DNA of 45,461 bases, taken from assembly GCF_030812915.1 (NCBI RefSeq), contig NZ_JAUSTQ010000015.1:1-45461 (forward strand), in the 5' to 3' direction. Positions 9,280-18,108 of this stretch are shown piece by piece. The position numbers were made by a program, and so were the translations under genes. Each line of letters begins with the position of its first letter. Position 1 is the first letter of the stretch. The stretch is from Alkalibacillus salilacus. Its GTDB lineage: Bacteria; Bacillota; Bacilli; Bacillales; Alkalibacillaceae. The notes beneath the pieces were generated by a model. It had not been told where the DNA came from. It worked only from the letters and a program-made list of their open reading frames with translations, and made no database searches.

Positions 9280-9321
9280 GTATAACTAAGAACATATCGA
9301 AGAAGGAAAATTCCTGATCAA

Positions 9322-9345
9322 AAGTAGTTCAGTTTTGGAATGCAA
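9322..9345 (+). repeat. solo copy of cassette left-end sequence
   Basis: AAGTAGTTCAGTTTTGGA at 9322 matches the terminal sequence seen at 9894, 15652 and 22302. The second, inverted half of the palindrome found in the other copies is missing or eroded here. It lies just upstream of the frameshifted lipoprotein gene, so that gene was probably cassette cargo. Confidence 0.65.
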
Positions 9346-9406
9346 TAGCGTAATTTGTCCCCTTATCGTGCAGATTAGTTGGTTAATCGACAAATGGAGT
9401 GTGAAG

Positions 9407-9746
9407 ATGAAGAGCTTAAATCAATATAAAATTTATGGTTTGTTCTTAATGATTTCTGTCTTTTTAGTTGGATGCTCAAATAGTGAGGACAGTATTGAGG
9501 TTGAGGGGTATGTTGTAGAGATTGAAGAGGATCGAATCTTTAGTTGTTGATAATATAACAGAAGATCGTTATGAACAATTGCAGGATCAAAGTGTTGAAG
9601 AGTTAAAGGAACAAGAAGAGGATTTAATCTATTTGGAGACTAATAGCTCAAATTTCACTATAGGAGATAAAGTTAAAGCCATAGTATCAGACATAGATAC
9701 ATCCTATCCAGCACAAGCTAATCCAGATCATATTAACAAAGAATGA
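9407..9746 (+). pseudogene. frameshifted lipoprotein, DUF3221 (YobA)-like
   Basis: ATG 9407 follows GGAG at a good distance. The N-terminus has a hydrophobic signal with lipobox LVGC, then VEGYVVEIEEDRI and a premature TGA at 9547-9549. The downstream frame resumes at once with LVVDNITEDRYEQLQDQSVE and ends in FTIGDKVKAIVSDIDTSYPAQA, the pattern of DUF3221 lipoproteins such as YobA. One extra T in CGAATCTTTAGTT (about 9533-9545) explains the break; removing it restores about 112 residues. Either a decayed gene or a sequencing error. The family function is unknown to me. Confidence 0.7.
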
Positions 9747-10029
9747 AAGACATGCCTTGCTTAACAAACGTCCCAGTTAATTGACTAGAGGCTAAAGTGT
9801 TTCGTTCAGAAGTGCAAACAGACAAACACACATAATTGTCATAAACATTGTTGAAGTAGAACATTCCATGCTAAAGGGACTTAGAAATAATCTAAGTAGT
9901 TCAGTTCTGGAGTACAGAATTGCAATTTTTACCCTTAATTGAACTACTTTCTACATATTAAATTGTTATTTAAAATGTATGGTAATTTGTAATGCATATT
10001 GTTTACATATTCGATGGTAATTTAGGATA

Positions 10030-10067
10030 ATTAACATTTATATGGTAAAATAAGTTAAATAATGTTA
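10030..10067 (+). promoter_or_regulatory. recurring promoter-like leader (copy 1)
   Basis: ATTTATATGGTAAAATAAG carries an extended -10-like TGGTAAAAT and lies about 60 bases before the cargo start. Near-identical leaders occur at 36097-36134 (+), 15776-15805 (+), 17801-17830 (-) and 10847-10869 (-), each ahead of an unrelated gene. The -35 region is not conserved enough for me to place. Confidence 0.55.
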
Positions 10068-10123
10068 CTTAACTAACTGGTAGCAATGTTTATAAAGAAA
10101 ATTTTAAATGGAAGGTGAATATT

Positions 10124-10324
10124 GTGGGGAAAGGAATTTGGTATTTATTAGTTCTAATAATTGTATCTACTATACTTTTTTTAATTGTAGCTAATATATT
10201 TAATACAAATAACCCAACGGTAGCGTATCTTCTTTCAATGATTGTAAGTCACCTAATATTAGATAAAAATGAATGGCTTATTGACTCTATAATAAGAGGA
10301 TTAATATGGGGTTCCAGACAATAA
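10124..10324 (+). CDS. small membrane protein, cargo of cassette A
   Basis: A 66-residue protein with a long hydrophobic helix at about 5-27 and a second weaker hydrophobic stretch at about 32-46, then a charged tail. I chose GTG 10124 since GGAAGG lies 8 bases upstream; a GTG three codons earlier overlaps that site. It is the only gene in the cassette and ends 60 bases before the cassette's first hairpin. I do not recognise the family; the role is unknown. Confidence 0.6.
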   Translation: MGKGIWYLLVLIIVSTILFLIVANIFNTNNPTVAYLLSMIVSHLILDKNEWLIDSIIRGLIWGSRQ

Positions 10325-10383
10325 AATATTGTAATTAATGGGGCGTTAGTTCAATAAAAGCAATGGAGAATTTGAAAAAGTAT

Positions 10384-10419
10384 GAGCATTTTCCAATTAG
10401 GAATTTGCTCTTTATTTTT
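10384..10419 (+). terminator. cassette A cargo terminator
   Basis: GAGCA...TTCC pairs with GGAA...TGCTC around a short AATTA loop, then TTTATTTTT. The same hairpin stands after the cargo of the module at 39300 (39322-39357) and, eroded, at 22925. Confidence 0.7.
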
Positions 10420-10551
10420 GTTGTTGAAATTGCATCAGTTTTTGCACGTGGTTTTGCAGGACAACAATAATTATTGTAGGTTTTCAAATTAGGTTCTATT
10501 TCCCTCTGTAAATAACTATTCAAAATCAAATGAACATTGATATAACAATGA

Positions 10552-10592
10552 AAAATGAGCGTTGAATTACTATGCAATTCAACGCTCATTTT
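10552..10592. repeat. perfect 17-bp hairpin in the cassette 3' module
   Basis: AAAATGAGCGTTGAATT (10552-10568) and AATTCAACGCTCATTTT (10576-10592) are exact complements around a 7-base loop. Homologous but less perfect hairpins lie at about 23055-23093 and 39488-39530. It may be a bidirectional terminator or a structural element of the cassette end. Confidence 0.75.
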
Positions 10593-10675
10593 ATAATGGA
10601 TTTTTATTGTTTGTACTCCAAAACTGAACTACTTAGAAAAAATCTAAGCCCTTTTTTGTAATTTCTAAGGATCGC

Positions 10676-10795
10676 TCAATCAAGATTACCAAGTAACATT
10701 TGAGCTGAGTAGTATCCAGAAAAGACAATCATAGTGCTAATGATGACAAGAAAACAATATTTTAAAAACGGTCTATGATCCATTAAATCAAGCAT
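10676..10795 (-). CDS. small single-helix membrane protein
   Basis: A 39-residue peptide with a basic N-terminus and one membrane helix (about 11-29), ending YYSAQMLLGNLD. AAGGAAGG lies 12 bases before the ATG at 10795; an in-frame TTG at 10807 would add four residues (MKKN). It sits behind the recurring promoter-like leader at 10847-10869, like other cassette cargo. No family recognised. The right flank of cassette A abuts its 3' end. Confidence 0.5.
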   Translation of the reverse strand: MLDLMDHRPFLKYCFLVIISTMIVFSGYYSAQMLLGNLD

Positions 10796-10846
10796 ATTTT
10801 TCTTCAACCTTCCTTATATAGATATTCTAATCATTAACCCATCTTC

Positions 10847-10869
10847 TTTAACTTATTTTACCATATAAA
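10847..10869 (-). promoter_or_regulatory. recurring promoter-like leader (copy 2)
   Basis: On the minus strand this reads TTTATATGGTAAAATAAGTT, the same leader as at 10030, and points to the small membrane protein gene starting at 10795. No cassette terminus is visible beside it. Confidence 0.5.
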
Positions 10870-10906
10870 ATTTCCTTTTCTAGTCCTGATTGCTTCCTTA
10901 CTTAAA

Positions 10907-10933
10907 ATAAAAAGGCGCTGACGAATCAGCGCC
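10907..10933 (-). terminator. terminator of the AGCS symporter gene
   Basis: AAGGCGCTGA and TCAGCGCCTT (10912-10933) form a perfect 10-bp stem with a CGAA loop; on the minus strand it is followed by TTTTTATTTT. It lies 10 bases after the symporter stop. Confidence 0.9.
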
Positions 10934-10942
10934 TTCGAATCA

Positions 10943-12298
10943 TTATGATTGTTCGTTTGCTTCTTCTTCCTGTTTAACTTTAATAAATCTCCGTGTCTCA
11001 TTAACAACGACACCAGAAAGGAGCAGGAGACCGATTAAGTTCGGTACAGCCATTAGACCATTCATGACGTCAGCGAATGCCCATACAACATCAAGTTGTA
11101 CGACAGCCCCAACGAAGATTAATGCAATAAAGGCAATGCGATAACCCGTTAAGCCTTTATGCTTCGTTAAGTAACCGAAACATTTCTCACCATAGTAAGA
11201 CCAACCGAGAATCGTTGAGAAGGCGAAGAATACTAGACCGAGTGATACAATCATAGATCCAGTTGAACCTAAGAACGTTTCAAATGATCTTGCTGTTAAA
11301 CTTGCACCTTCTTCGCCACCCATATACATATCAGCCATAACAATAGTAATACCTGTGATCGAACAAACGACAATCGTATCGATAAAGACTTGCGTCATGG
11401 ACACAAGCGCTTGACGACCTGGATAGTCTGTACGTGCAGCTGCTGCAGCAATTGGTGCAGAACCGAGACCAGCTTCGTTTGAGAACACGCCTCGAGCAAC
11501 ACCCCAACGAATGACAGCACCGATTGCACCACCAGCTACTGCTTCACCTGTAAAGGCATCTGTGAAAATAAGTGCAACTGCTTCACCAGCCATGCCTAAG
11601 TTAGAGAATAAGATGATTAAGCCACCAATTACATAAAATAAAGCCATAAAAGGTACGATATAAGCCGTTACACGGCCGATACTCTTAATTCCACCTACAA
11701 TCACAAGTGCAGCTAGTACGGTTAAGATCACACCTGTTGCAATCACAGGCACGTTAAACGTTGATTCTAATGCATCTGATACTGAGTTAGATTGAACCAT
11801 GTTACCGATACCAAACGCGGCAACGGCACCGAAGATGGCAAATAAGACCGCTAGCCATTTCATGTTTAAACCTTTCTCAATATAATACATTGGGCCACCA
11901 GACATATTACCGTTTGGATCTTTCACACGGTATTTAACTGCCAAAATTGCCTCAGCGTATTTCGTTGCCATCCCGAATAAGGCTGAGATCCACATCCATA
12001 GGACCGCACCAGGACCACCTAATACAACGGCTGTAGCAACACCGGCAATGTTACCCGTACCAATTGTCGCAGCTAATGCTGTCGTTAAGGATTGAAAGTG
12101 GGAAATATCCCCTTCTGAGGTCTTGTCTTGCTTTTTAGGACTAAAAGATAATTTCAATGCATATGGTAGTGTCTTAAACTGTAAGAAACCAAGACGCACA
12201 GTTAGTAACACACCAGTAAAGACTAGGAGTATGAGCAACCAAGGTCCCCATACGATACCGCTTACTGCTTCTAAAAAGCTAATCACTTGCTCTTGCAT
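10943..12298 (-). CDS. alanine/glycine:cation symporter (AGCS family)
   Basis: A 451-residue integral membrane protein with about 11 hydrophobic segments that imports alanine or glycine with Na+ or H+. Family signatures are ALAATIGTGNIAGVATAV near 76-93, GGPMYYIEKG near 134, and GVFSNEAGLGSAPIAAAAA near 272, the AGCS sodium-substrate region. The start is firm: GGGAGGAATACGATG. It is monocistronic with its own terminator. In B. subtilis this slot between rex and ydiK holds tat genes, so the symporter belongs to an inserted or rearranged segment. Confidence 0.94.
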   Translation of the reverse strand: MQEQVISFLEAVSGIVWGPWLLILLVFTGVLLTVRLGFLQFKTLPYALKLSFSPKKQDKTSEGDISHFQSLTTALAATIGTGNIAGVATAVVLGGPGAVLWMWISALFGMATKYAEAILAVKYRVKDPNGNMSGGPMYYIEKGLNMKWLAVLFAIFGAVAAFGIGNMVQSNSVSDALESTFNVPVIATGVILTVLAALVIVGGIKSIGRVTAYIVPFMALFYVIGGLIILFSNLGMAGEAVALIFTDAFTGEAVAGGAIGAVIRWGVARGVFSNEAGLGSAPIAAAAARTDYPGRQALVSMTQVFIDTIVVCSITGITIVMADMYMGGEEGASLTARSFETFLGSTGSMIVSLGLVFFAFSTILGWSYYGEKCFGYLTKHKGLTGYRIAFIALIFVGAVVQLDVVWAFADVMNGLMAVPNLIGLLLLSGVVVNETRRFIKVKQEEEANEQS

Positions 12299-12460
12299 CG
12301 TATTCCTCCCTATAAATAAAATTTACAACCTATAACAACATCATATATAAAAATAGTTATTTCGACAATAGTATTTTGAAAATTTAGATTAATGGGACGT
12401 GTTAGGTTGATAAATTATATGAATAGAAGAGAAAGAATATGCGAGCTTATCCATTAAAAA

Positions 12461-12489
12461 AACCGTCATGTGATCGATACATGACGGTT
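12461..12489 (-). terminator. terminator of ydiL-ydiK
   Basis: AACCGTCATGT (12461-12471) and ACATGACGGTT (12479-12489) pair perfectly; on the minus strand they are followed by TTTTTTAATGG. It lies just after the ydiK stop at 12495. Confidence 0.92.
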
Positions 12490-12494
12490 GAATC

Positions 12495-12689
12495 TTATTT
12501 ACTTTTCTTCATAGCTTGTTTGACTGTGAATAGGCGAATCGCAACACCAAAGTCAACCGCTGCAATAAAAGCGAAGACCATGGTTCCAAAATTCCATATC
12601 GTTGTTTCAGCTGTTTCTACTGCTAAATAGACAAATAAAACGCCCATCAGTACATAAATCCAAGCTAAAGCTGTTTGTGAAATCTTCAT
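12495..12689 (-). CDS. ydiK: YdiK family small membrane protein
   Basis: A 64-residue protein with two membrane helices (about 8-28 and 32-54) and a basic tail. Length, topology and its place directly after the CPBP protease gene and next to groES identify it as YdiK (DUF4305), of unknown function. GGAGGATAAGACATG gives the start, and this ribosome site overlaps the stop codon of ydiL, so the two are translationally coupled. Confidence 0.85.
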   Translation of the reverse strand: MKISQTALAWIYVLMGVLFVYLAVETAETTIWNFGTMVFAFIAAVDFGVAIRLFTVKQAMKKSK

Positions 12690-12692
12690 GTC

Positions 12693-13403
12693 TTATCCTC
12701 CAAAGAAAATCATTAACGCATTTTCCATATCTTCTAGTTGTCGTTCAAGGTCTTCAACATCCACACTTAATTGAATGATAACGACAAACGCGTTCATAGC
12801 CATATGCGCAATAATCGGTACTATAATGCGTTTTGTTTTGACATATAAATACGCAAAGGCAAAGCCCATCGCCGTGTACGTTAAGATAAACGTAAAGTCC
12901 ATATGCAACGCCGCAAAAATTAAGGCTGATAGTAGACCCGCAATGATAAAGTTCGTCCGTTTATAAATTTCGCCGAATATAATTTTACGGAAAATAATCT
13001 CTTCCAAGATTGGTGCGAATATAATCGGTAATAGAATAAACCATATATTCGCTTCGATAATCTGAATAATTTCTTGCGTATTTTGTGAGCCCTGATCAAT
13101 TCCAAGTACATAAATATTGATTAAGTTAGCGACTATTTGTGTACCGTAAGCTAAGAATACACCAATAATTGACCATTTGACAATCTCACCGGTTGAAAGC
13201 CCGCTGCGGTGATTAAGTTCCGCCATATCTTTTCGTAATAAAGTGAAAATCCAAACTGTTGCAAGCGCTAAACTTACAATCGTCCAAAGCACACCCACAT
13301 CTTGAGGTGGAAGCTCAGGTTGGTATATAAACCCTAAAATAACACCTGGTAGCAGTTGAGCTGCAATGTATATAATTAGTATTCCCCAATAACGTCTTGG
13401 CAA
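12693..13403 (-). CDS. ydiL: CPBP intramembrane metalloprotease family protein
   Basis: A 236-residue polytopic membrane protein of the CPBP (CAAX protease and bacteriocin-processing, Abi) family. Motif 1 EEIIFRKIIFGEI, with the paired Glu and Arg, lies near 138; the FAALHMDF His motif near 162 and the final HMAMNAF motif near 199 complete the metal site. The start is TTG, with AAAGGGA 8 bases upstream; I see no ATG that would keep the N-terminal helix. The family includes bacteriocin-immunity and prenyl-protease-like members. Location next to groES matches B. subtilis ydiL. The substrate is unknown. Confidence 0.88.
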   Translation of the reverse strand: MPRRYWGILIIYIAAQLLPGVILGFIYQPELPPQDVGVLWTIVSLALATVWIFTLLRKDMAELNHRSGLSTGEIVKWSIIGVFLAYGTQIVANLINIYVLGIDQGSQNTQEIIQIIEANIWFILLPIIFAPILEEIIFRKIIFGEIYKRTNFIIAGLLSALIFAALHMDFTFILTYTAMGFAFAYLYVKTKRIIVPIIAHMAMNAFVVIIQLSVDVEDLERQLEDMENALMIFFGG

Positions 13404-13502
13404 AATGATCGTCCCTTTCTCGCTTATTCTGTAAATTACAATCTATCTAAACGTTATTCTATACTAATTAATACTTAGAAACAAAAATTTTAATGTTTTT
13501 AC

Positions 13503-13569
13503 TTGCAAAATTTTTTCTGATTGATTATTATAATAAGTGGATTTAGCACTCGACTAACTTGAGTGCTAA
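13503..13569 (+). promoter_or_regulatory. groESL promoter with CIRCE operator
   Basis: TTAGCACTC (13543-13551), nine bases, GAGTGCTAA (13561-13569) is a perfect CIRCE element, the operator of the HrcA heat-shock repressor. Upstream are TTGCAA (13503-13508) and TATTAT (13526-13531) spaced by 17, a vegetative promoter that puts the transcript start at the CIRCE edge. HrcA loses grip on heat stress when GroEL is titrated. Confidence 0.96.
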
Positions 13570-13609
13570 TAAACTGATTCAACATATCAATTAAGAGGAG
13601 GTCTTGATC

Positions 13610-13894
13610 ATGTTAAAACCACTAGGAGATCGCGTTATTGTCGAATTAGTTGAGGAAGAATCAACAACAGCAGGGGGCATTGTCCTACCAGACTCAGCTA
13701 AGGAAAAACCGCAGGAAGGTAAAGTCGTTGCTGTCGGCTCTGGCCGCGTAACAGATAACGGCGAAAAGATTGCACTAGAAGTTAGCGAAGGAGACCGCGT
13801 TGTCTATTCTAAATTTGCCGGAACTGAAATCGAAAAAGACGGCAAAGAATACTTAGTTTTACGCGAAAATGACATTCTAGCAGTCGTTCAATAA
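13610..13894 (+). CDS. groES: co-chaperonin GroES
   Basis: The 10-kDa lid of the GroEL folding chamber. The sequence [12 protein letters not shown] with the mobile loop [14 protein letters not shown] (about 15-28) and the closing DILAVV strand are typical. ATG 13610 is 8 bases after AGAGGAGG; an in-frame TTG at 13604 is too close to it. The 94-residue length matches. First gene of the CIRCE-controlled operon. Confidence 0.98.
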   Translation: MLKPLGDRVIVELVEEESTTAGGIVLPDSAKEKPQEGKVVAVGSGRVTDNGEKIALEVSEGDRVVYSKFAGTEIEKDGKEYLVLRENDILAVVQ

Positions 13895-13915
13895 AGCAAA
13901 CGCTTAAATCGGTAA

Positions 13916-15571
<1,656 letters not shown>

Positions 15572-15651
15572 GGAAGACGAATAAACCTATACAAACCAAG
15601 GTTTATGACCTAATAATTAAAAGTAAGAGAAAAGTAAAAAATACTGTAGGT

Positions 15652-15707
15652 AAGTAGTTCAGTTTAGGGGTGCAAATTGTAATTTTGCACCCCTAATTGA
15701 ACTACTT
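15652..15707. repeat. 56-bp palindromic cassette left end (copy B)
   Basis: AAGTAGTTCAGTTTAGGGGT and its inverted partner CCCCTAATTGAACTACTT form a near-perfect hairpin, followed by TTTTT. It is the best-preserved copy of the left terminus at 9894 and 22302. Here it stands 80 bases after groEL and, with its T run, may also terminate groESL transcription. I could not find a matching right end for this copy. Confidence 0.8.
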
Positions 15708-15775
15708 TTTGCGTATGAAAATGTATGATGATTTGATATGTGAGTTGTATAATTACTTGAGAAATTTTTATGATA

Positions 15776-15805
15776 ATAACATATATAGTAAAATAAGTTG
15801 AGGAA
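15776..15805 (+). promoter_or_regulatory. recurring promoter-like leader (copy 3)
   Basis: ACATATATAGTAAAATAAGT is the same leader as at 10030, about 60-80 bases ahead of the lipoprotein gene at 15857. Confidence 0.5.
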
Positions 15806-15856
15806 CGTCTTTCAATTAACTAGAGAGTAGAATTGAAGGAGAGGTGAGAACCGGAA

Positions 15857-16321
15857 GTGGGGGATAAAGTGAAGGTAATTAAAATACTACTGTTATTTTC
15901 ATTTGTTATTTTCGGTGCATGTAGCGGGGATCAACATCTTACATTTGAAAAGAAGGAAGATGCAGAACAAGAAATTGGTGAATTTAAAACGCCTGCAATG
16001 CCAAAGGGATATGTAATTAAAAAAATAACGTATGATCATGATGGCTTTACACACCCAGAAACTAAAGTGTTTTACGAAAAGGAAAGTCATAGCATTACGT
16101 TTATGATTGCATCATCATGGTTTGATAATAGACCTTCGGAGAAGATTGAAAACGATAAAATAGCTGACATGGTTTGGATTTCAAAAGATAAAGATTATGT
16201 ATTAAAGTGGAGAAGTTCCGACAAGCAAAGTTATAAATATCTATTCACAAAAAATGAAAAAGACAAAGAATGGTTGATTTCTATTGCAGAAGGCTATTCA
16301 ACTAACGCCCACGTTACTTGA
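15857..16321 (+). CDS. putative lipoprotein, cassette-associated
   Basis: A 154-residue protein with a basic N-terminus, a hydrophobic segment and lipobox FGAC (Cys near residue 22), then a soluble domain with aromatic and charged residues. The pattern GYVIKKITYDHDG...KVFYEKESHSITF...MVWISKDKDY weakly resembles DUF4367-type extracellular domains; I would not assign it. GTG 15857 follows AAGGAGAGG by about 11 bases; a GTG four codons later is another option. It lies behind the palindrome at 15652 and the recurring leader, in the layout of cassette cargo. Confidence 0.65.
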   Translation: MGDKVKVIKILLLFSFVIFGACSGDQHLTFEKKEDAEQEIGEFKTPAMPKGYVIKKITYDHDGFTHPETKVFYEKESHSITFMIASSWFDNRPSEKIENDKIADMVWISKDKDYVLKWRSSDKQSYKYLFTKNEKDKEWLISIAEGYSTNAHVT

Positions 16322-16336
16322 ATAAATCTAATTTGT

Positions 16337-16999
16337 TTACATACCTTTACCGTTGTTCACACCTGTAATTTTTAGCGCTTGTACGAATTCATTTATGTTA
16401 CTTAACATTTGATCTGGTTGAACACCAAACTCTAATGTCTGATAGTTTGGTAACCACTGTACTCCGATAGTATGTATGTTAGCTTGTTTACCAGCCAAAA
16501 TATCAGCGTCACTATCTCCTAAAAATATAGTATCGGTGTTATCTATATTAAGCTGTGCCAATGCCTTTTCCAATCCTTCTGGATGAGGTTTAGGTGTAGA
16601 AACATCATCACCAGTGATTATCACATCAAATAAGTTTTTCATATTAAGGCAATCTAAAGAGATAAATAAACTTCTGCAAGCTTTTCCTGTTACAATCCCC
16701 AATTTATAACCTTCTCTTTTTAAAAACAGGAGTAAATCGTTAATCTCCTCATTCTTAGGAACAAGTTCTTGGTGTTTTTCACTATACTTCTCATAATATA
16801 ATTCAATTGCTTTGTCATGATTTGAATCCATAAGATTTTCTCTGATGATTTCAGTCTCAGATGGTCCGAACATAGCCTTTATTTCATTTGGTGTTACCTC
16901 TTTGTTGTCAAAGTCCTTAAATACAGATTGAAATGCATAAAAACAAACTGGCAAAGTATCAGCAAGTGTACCATCAAAATCAAAAATAATCGCTTTAAT
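16337..16999 (-). CDS. HAD-superfamily hydrolase, start codon unclear
   Basis: The frame encodes IKAIIFDFDGTLADTLPV (motif I with the nucleophile Asp), GYKLGIVTGK (motif II), KPHPEGLEKAL (motif III Lys) and IFLGDSDADILAGKQA (motif IV), so the whole phosphatase core of a PGP/PpaX-like HAD is present. There is no ATG, GTG or TTG before motif I: the frame runs back to the HD gene's stop at 17057. An ATT at 16999, 9 bases after AAAGG, is the best available start. The gene may have lost its start codon or depend on an unusual one. It follows the HD gene and may form a two-gene unit with it. Confidence 0.6.
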   Translation of the reverse strand: MKAIIFDFDGTLADTLPVCFYAFQSVFKDFDNKEVTPNEIKAMFGPSETEIIRENLMDSNHDKAIELYYEKYSEKHQELVPKNEEINDLLLFLKREGYKLGIVTGKACRSLFISLDCLNMKNLFDVIITGDDVSTPKPHPEGLEKALAQLNIDNTDTIFLGDSDADILAGKQANIHTIGVQWLPNYQTLEFGVQPDQMLSNINEFVQALKITGVNNGKGM

Positions 17000-17056
17000 A
17001 TCTACACAACCTTTATCAAAATAATGTATCTTCGAATTAAAAATTGCCTCGGATAA

Positions 17057-17694
17057 TTAATGATCTGTACTTGTATATATTGAATCTTCTACACCTGGGA
17101 GAAGTTTGTATATGCTTTTATTGAGTAGCCCTTCTAGTTCATTTTTAATTTTGTAAAATCCTTTCCAGTGAAGCGAAGTATGTATAGTTGTTCCATGCCG
17201 TAATCCAACCGATATTAATCTTTTCTCAAGTGTAGTAAAGCCCTCGGAATCAGCAAGAGCATCGCACAAAGTGATTACTTTATTATAAATATCATATGTG
17301 CTGTTCTCATTAAGAATCTCAACCAACTTTAACTTCATATGTTCAGGGACAAGGCCCCAATCAGCTGCTTCTTCTATATGTTCATTCATACAAGGAAATG
17401 AATGAGTAACACAAACAATTGCATTGCCAGTAAAGCCTAAATCCTTGAAAAAAATGTAGCCATCGAATGAATAACAGATTTGGTAAATCCTTTATACCTA
17501 CCTATATCGTGTAAGAGAGCCGCATTGTAACCTAAATCAACGTCAAAATCATATCCGTTTTTATTTAATTCAATTAAAATATTTTCAGTCGCTTTTGCAA
17601 CATTCACCGAATGTTTAAACCACGGTCCTGGGTTTTGGTTATATGCCCACTCAATAAGCTCATATGCATAACTTCTGTCCAATATATATTTCAC
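17057..17694 (-). pseudogene. HD-domain phosphohydrolase, frameshifted
   Basis: The first part (17694 to about 17460) has WFKHSVNVAKATENILIEL and NAALLHDIGRYKG, the His and His-Asp of an HD metal site. It then runs into a TAG at 17440. The next frame reads on without break as GYIFFKDLGFTGNAIVCVTH and then MNEHIEEAADWGLVPEHMK, containing the last HD-domain His, to a stop at 17057. A one-base loss near 17460, where HSM should read HS-x-DGYIFF, explains both pieces. GTG 17694 has AAAAGGA upstream. Restored length is about 212 residues. Substrate unknown; sequencing error is the alternative. Confidence 0.7.
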
Positions 17695-17800
17695 GGGATC
17701 ACATTCCTTTTCTAATTGAAAATCTGTAAATTATCCCTTCTCTACTAAAGTATAATTTTCCTTCTTAAACTAAACTGCTTTGTAAGTTGAATAACACTCT

Positions 17801-17830
17801 TTAACTTATTTTACCATATAAATGTTAATC
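17801..17830 (-). promoter_or_regulatory. recurring promoter-like leader (copy 4)
   Basis: On the minus strand it reads ATTAACATTTATATGGTAAA and onward, identical over about 30 bases to the leader of cassette A at 10032-10061. It points to the frameshifted HD gene about 110 bases away. Confidence 0.6.
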
Positions 17831-18108
17831 ATCTTGAAATTCCCTTATTATATTTATACTATTTGTATTACAAATAGCCTTACATTTTAGAAATCGGGTA
17901 AGACAAGACTTAACAATGCTTGTTTTAGTAATTTTCATTATATTGAAGATGAGTGGAAAATAATTAATTATAATCAAACTTCTTATCTAGAATAGAATTT
18001 TGAAGGTGACTTAATATAGAAGAATGGTGCATATTATTTTCATGACTTGTTACATTAGTTAACAAAAAATAGACAAAAACGCTACAGTTTTTGACTTGAA
18101 CTCTGTAG
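17831..18108. other. AT-rich intergenic stretch
   Basis: I see no gene with a ribosome site, no strong hairpin and no copy of the local repeats here. It separates the decayed HD/HAD pair from the unclear reading frame at 18109. Confidence 0.5.

Larger units (their letters stand above)
9894..10634 (+). mobile_element. 741-bp cargo cassette with inverted-repeat ends (copy A)
   Basis: The left end is a 56-bp imperfect palindrome (9894-9949) starting AAGTAGTTCAGTT and closing AATTGAACTACTT. The right end (10611-10634) is TACTCCAAAACTGAACTACTT, the reverse complement of the left terminus. The flanks repeat: CTTAGAAATAATCTAAG (9880-9896) and CTTAGAAAAAATCTAAG (10631-10647) match at 16 of 17 bases, as a target duplication would. 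Inside are a promoter-like leader, one small membrane-protein gene and a 3' module of two hairpins shared with 22890-23135 and 39300-39570. No transposase is encoded, so it would be moved in trans. Confidence 0.7.

Noticed and set aside
9041-9295. Minus-strand reading frame with heptad-like leucines opposite the 21-bp array.
   Set aside because: It overlaps the SRAP gene's end, has no ribosome site, and its pattern follows automatically from the 21-bp period.
10335-10590. Integron attC site, suggested by CGTTAG-like bases and hairpins after cassette cargo genes.
   Set aside because: The 3' modules lack paired RYYYAAC/GTTRRRY core sites at their two ends, and the cassettes have their own inverted termini and promoter-like leaders; no integrase is in the window.
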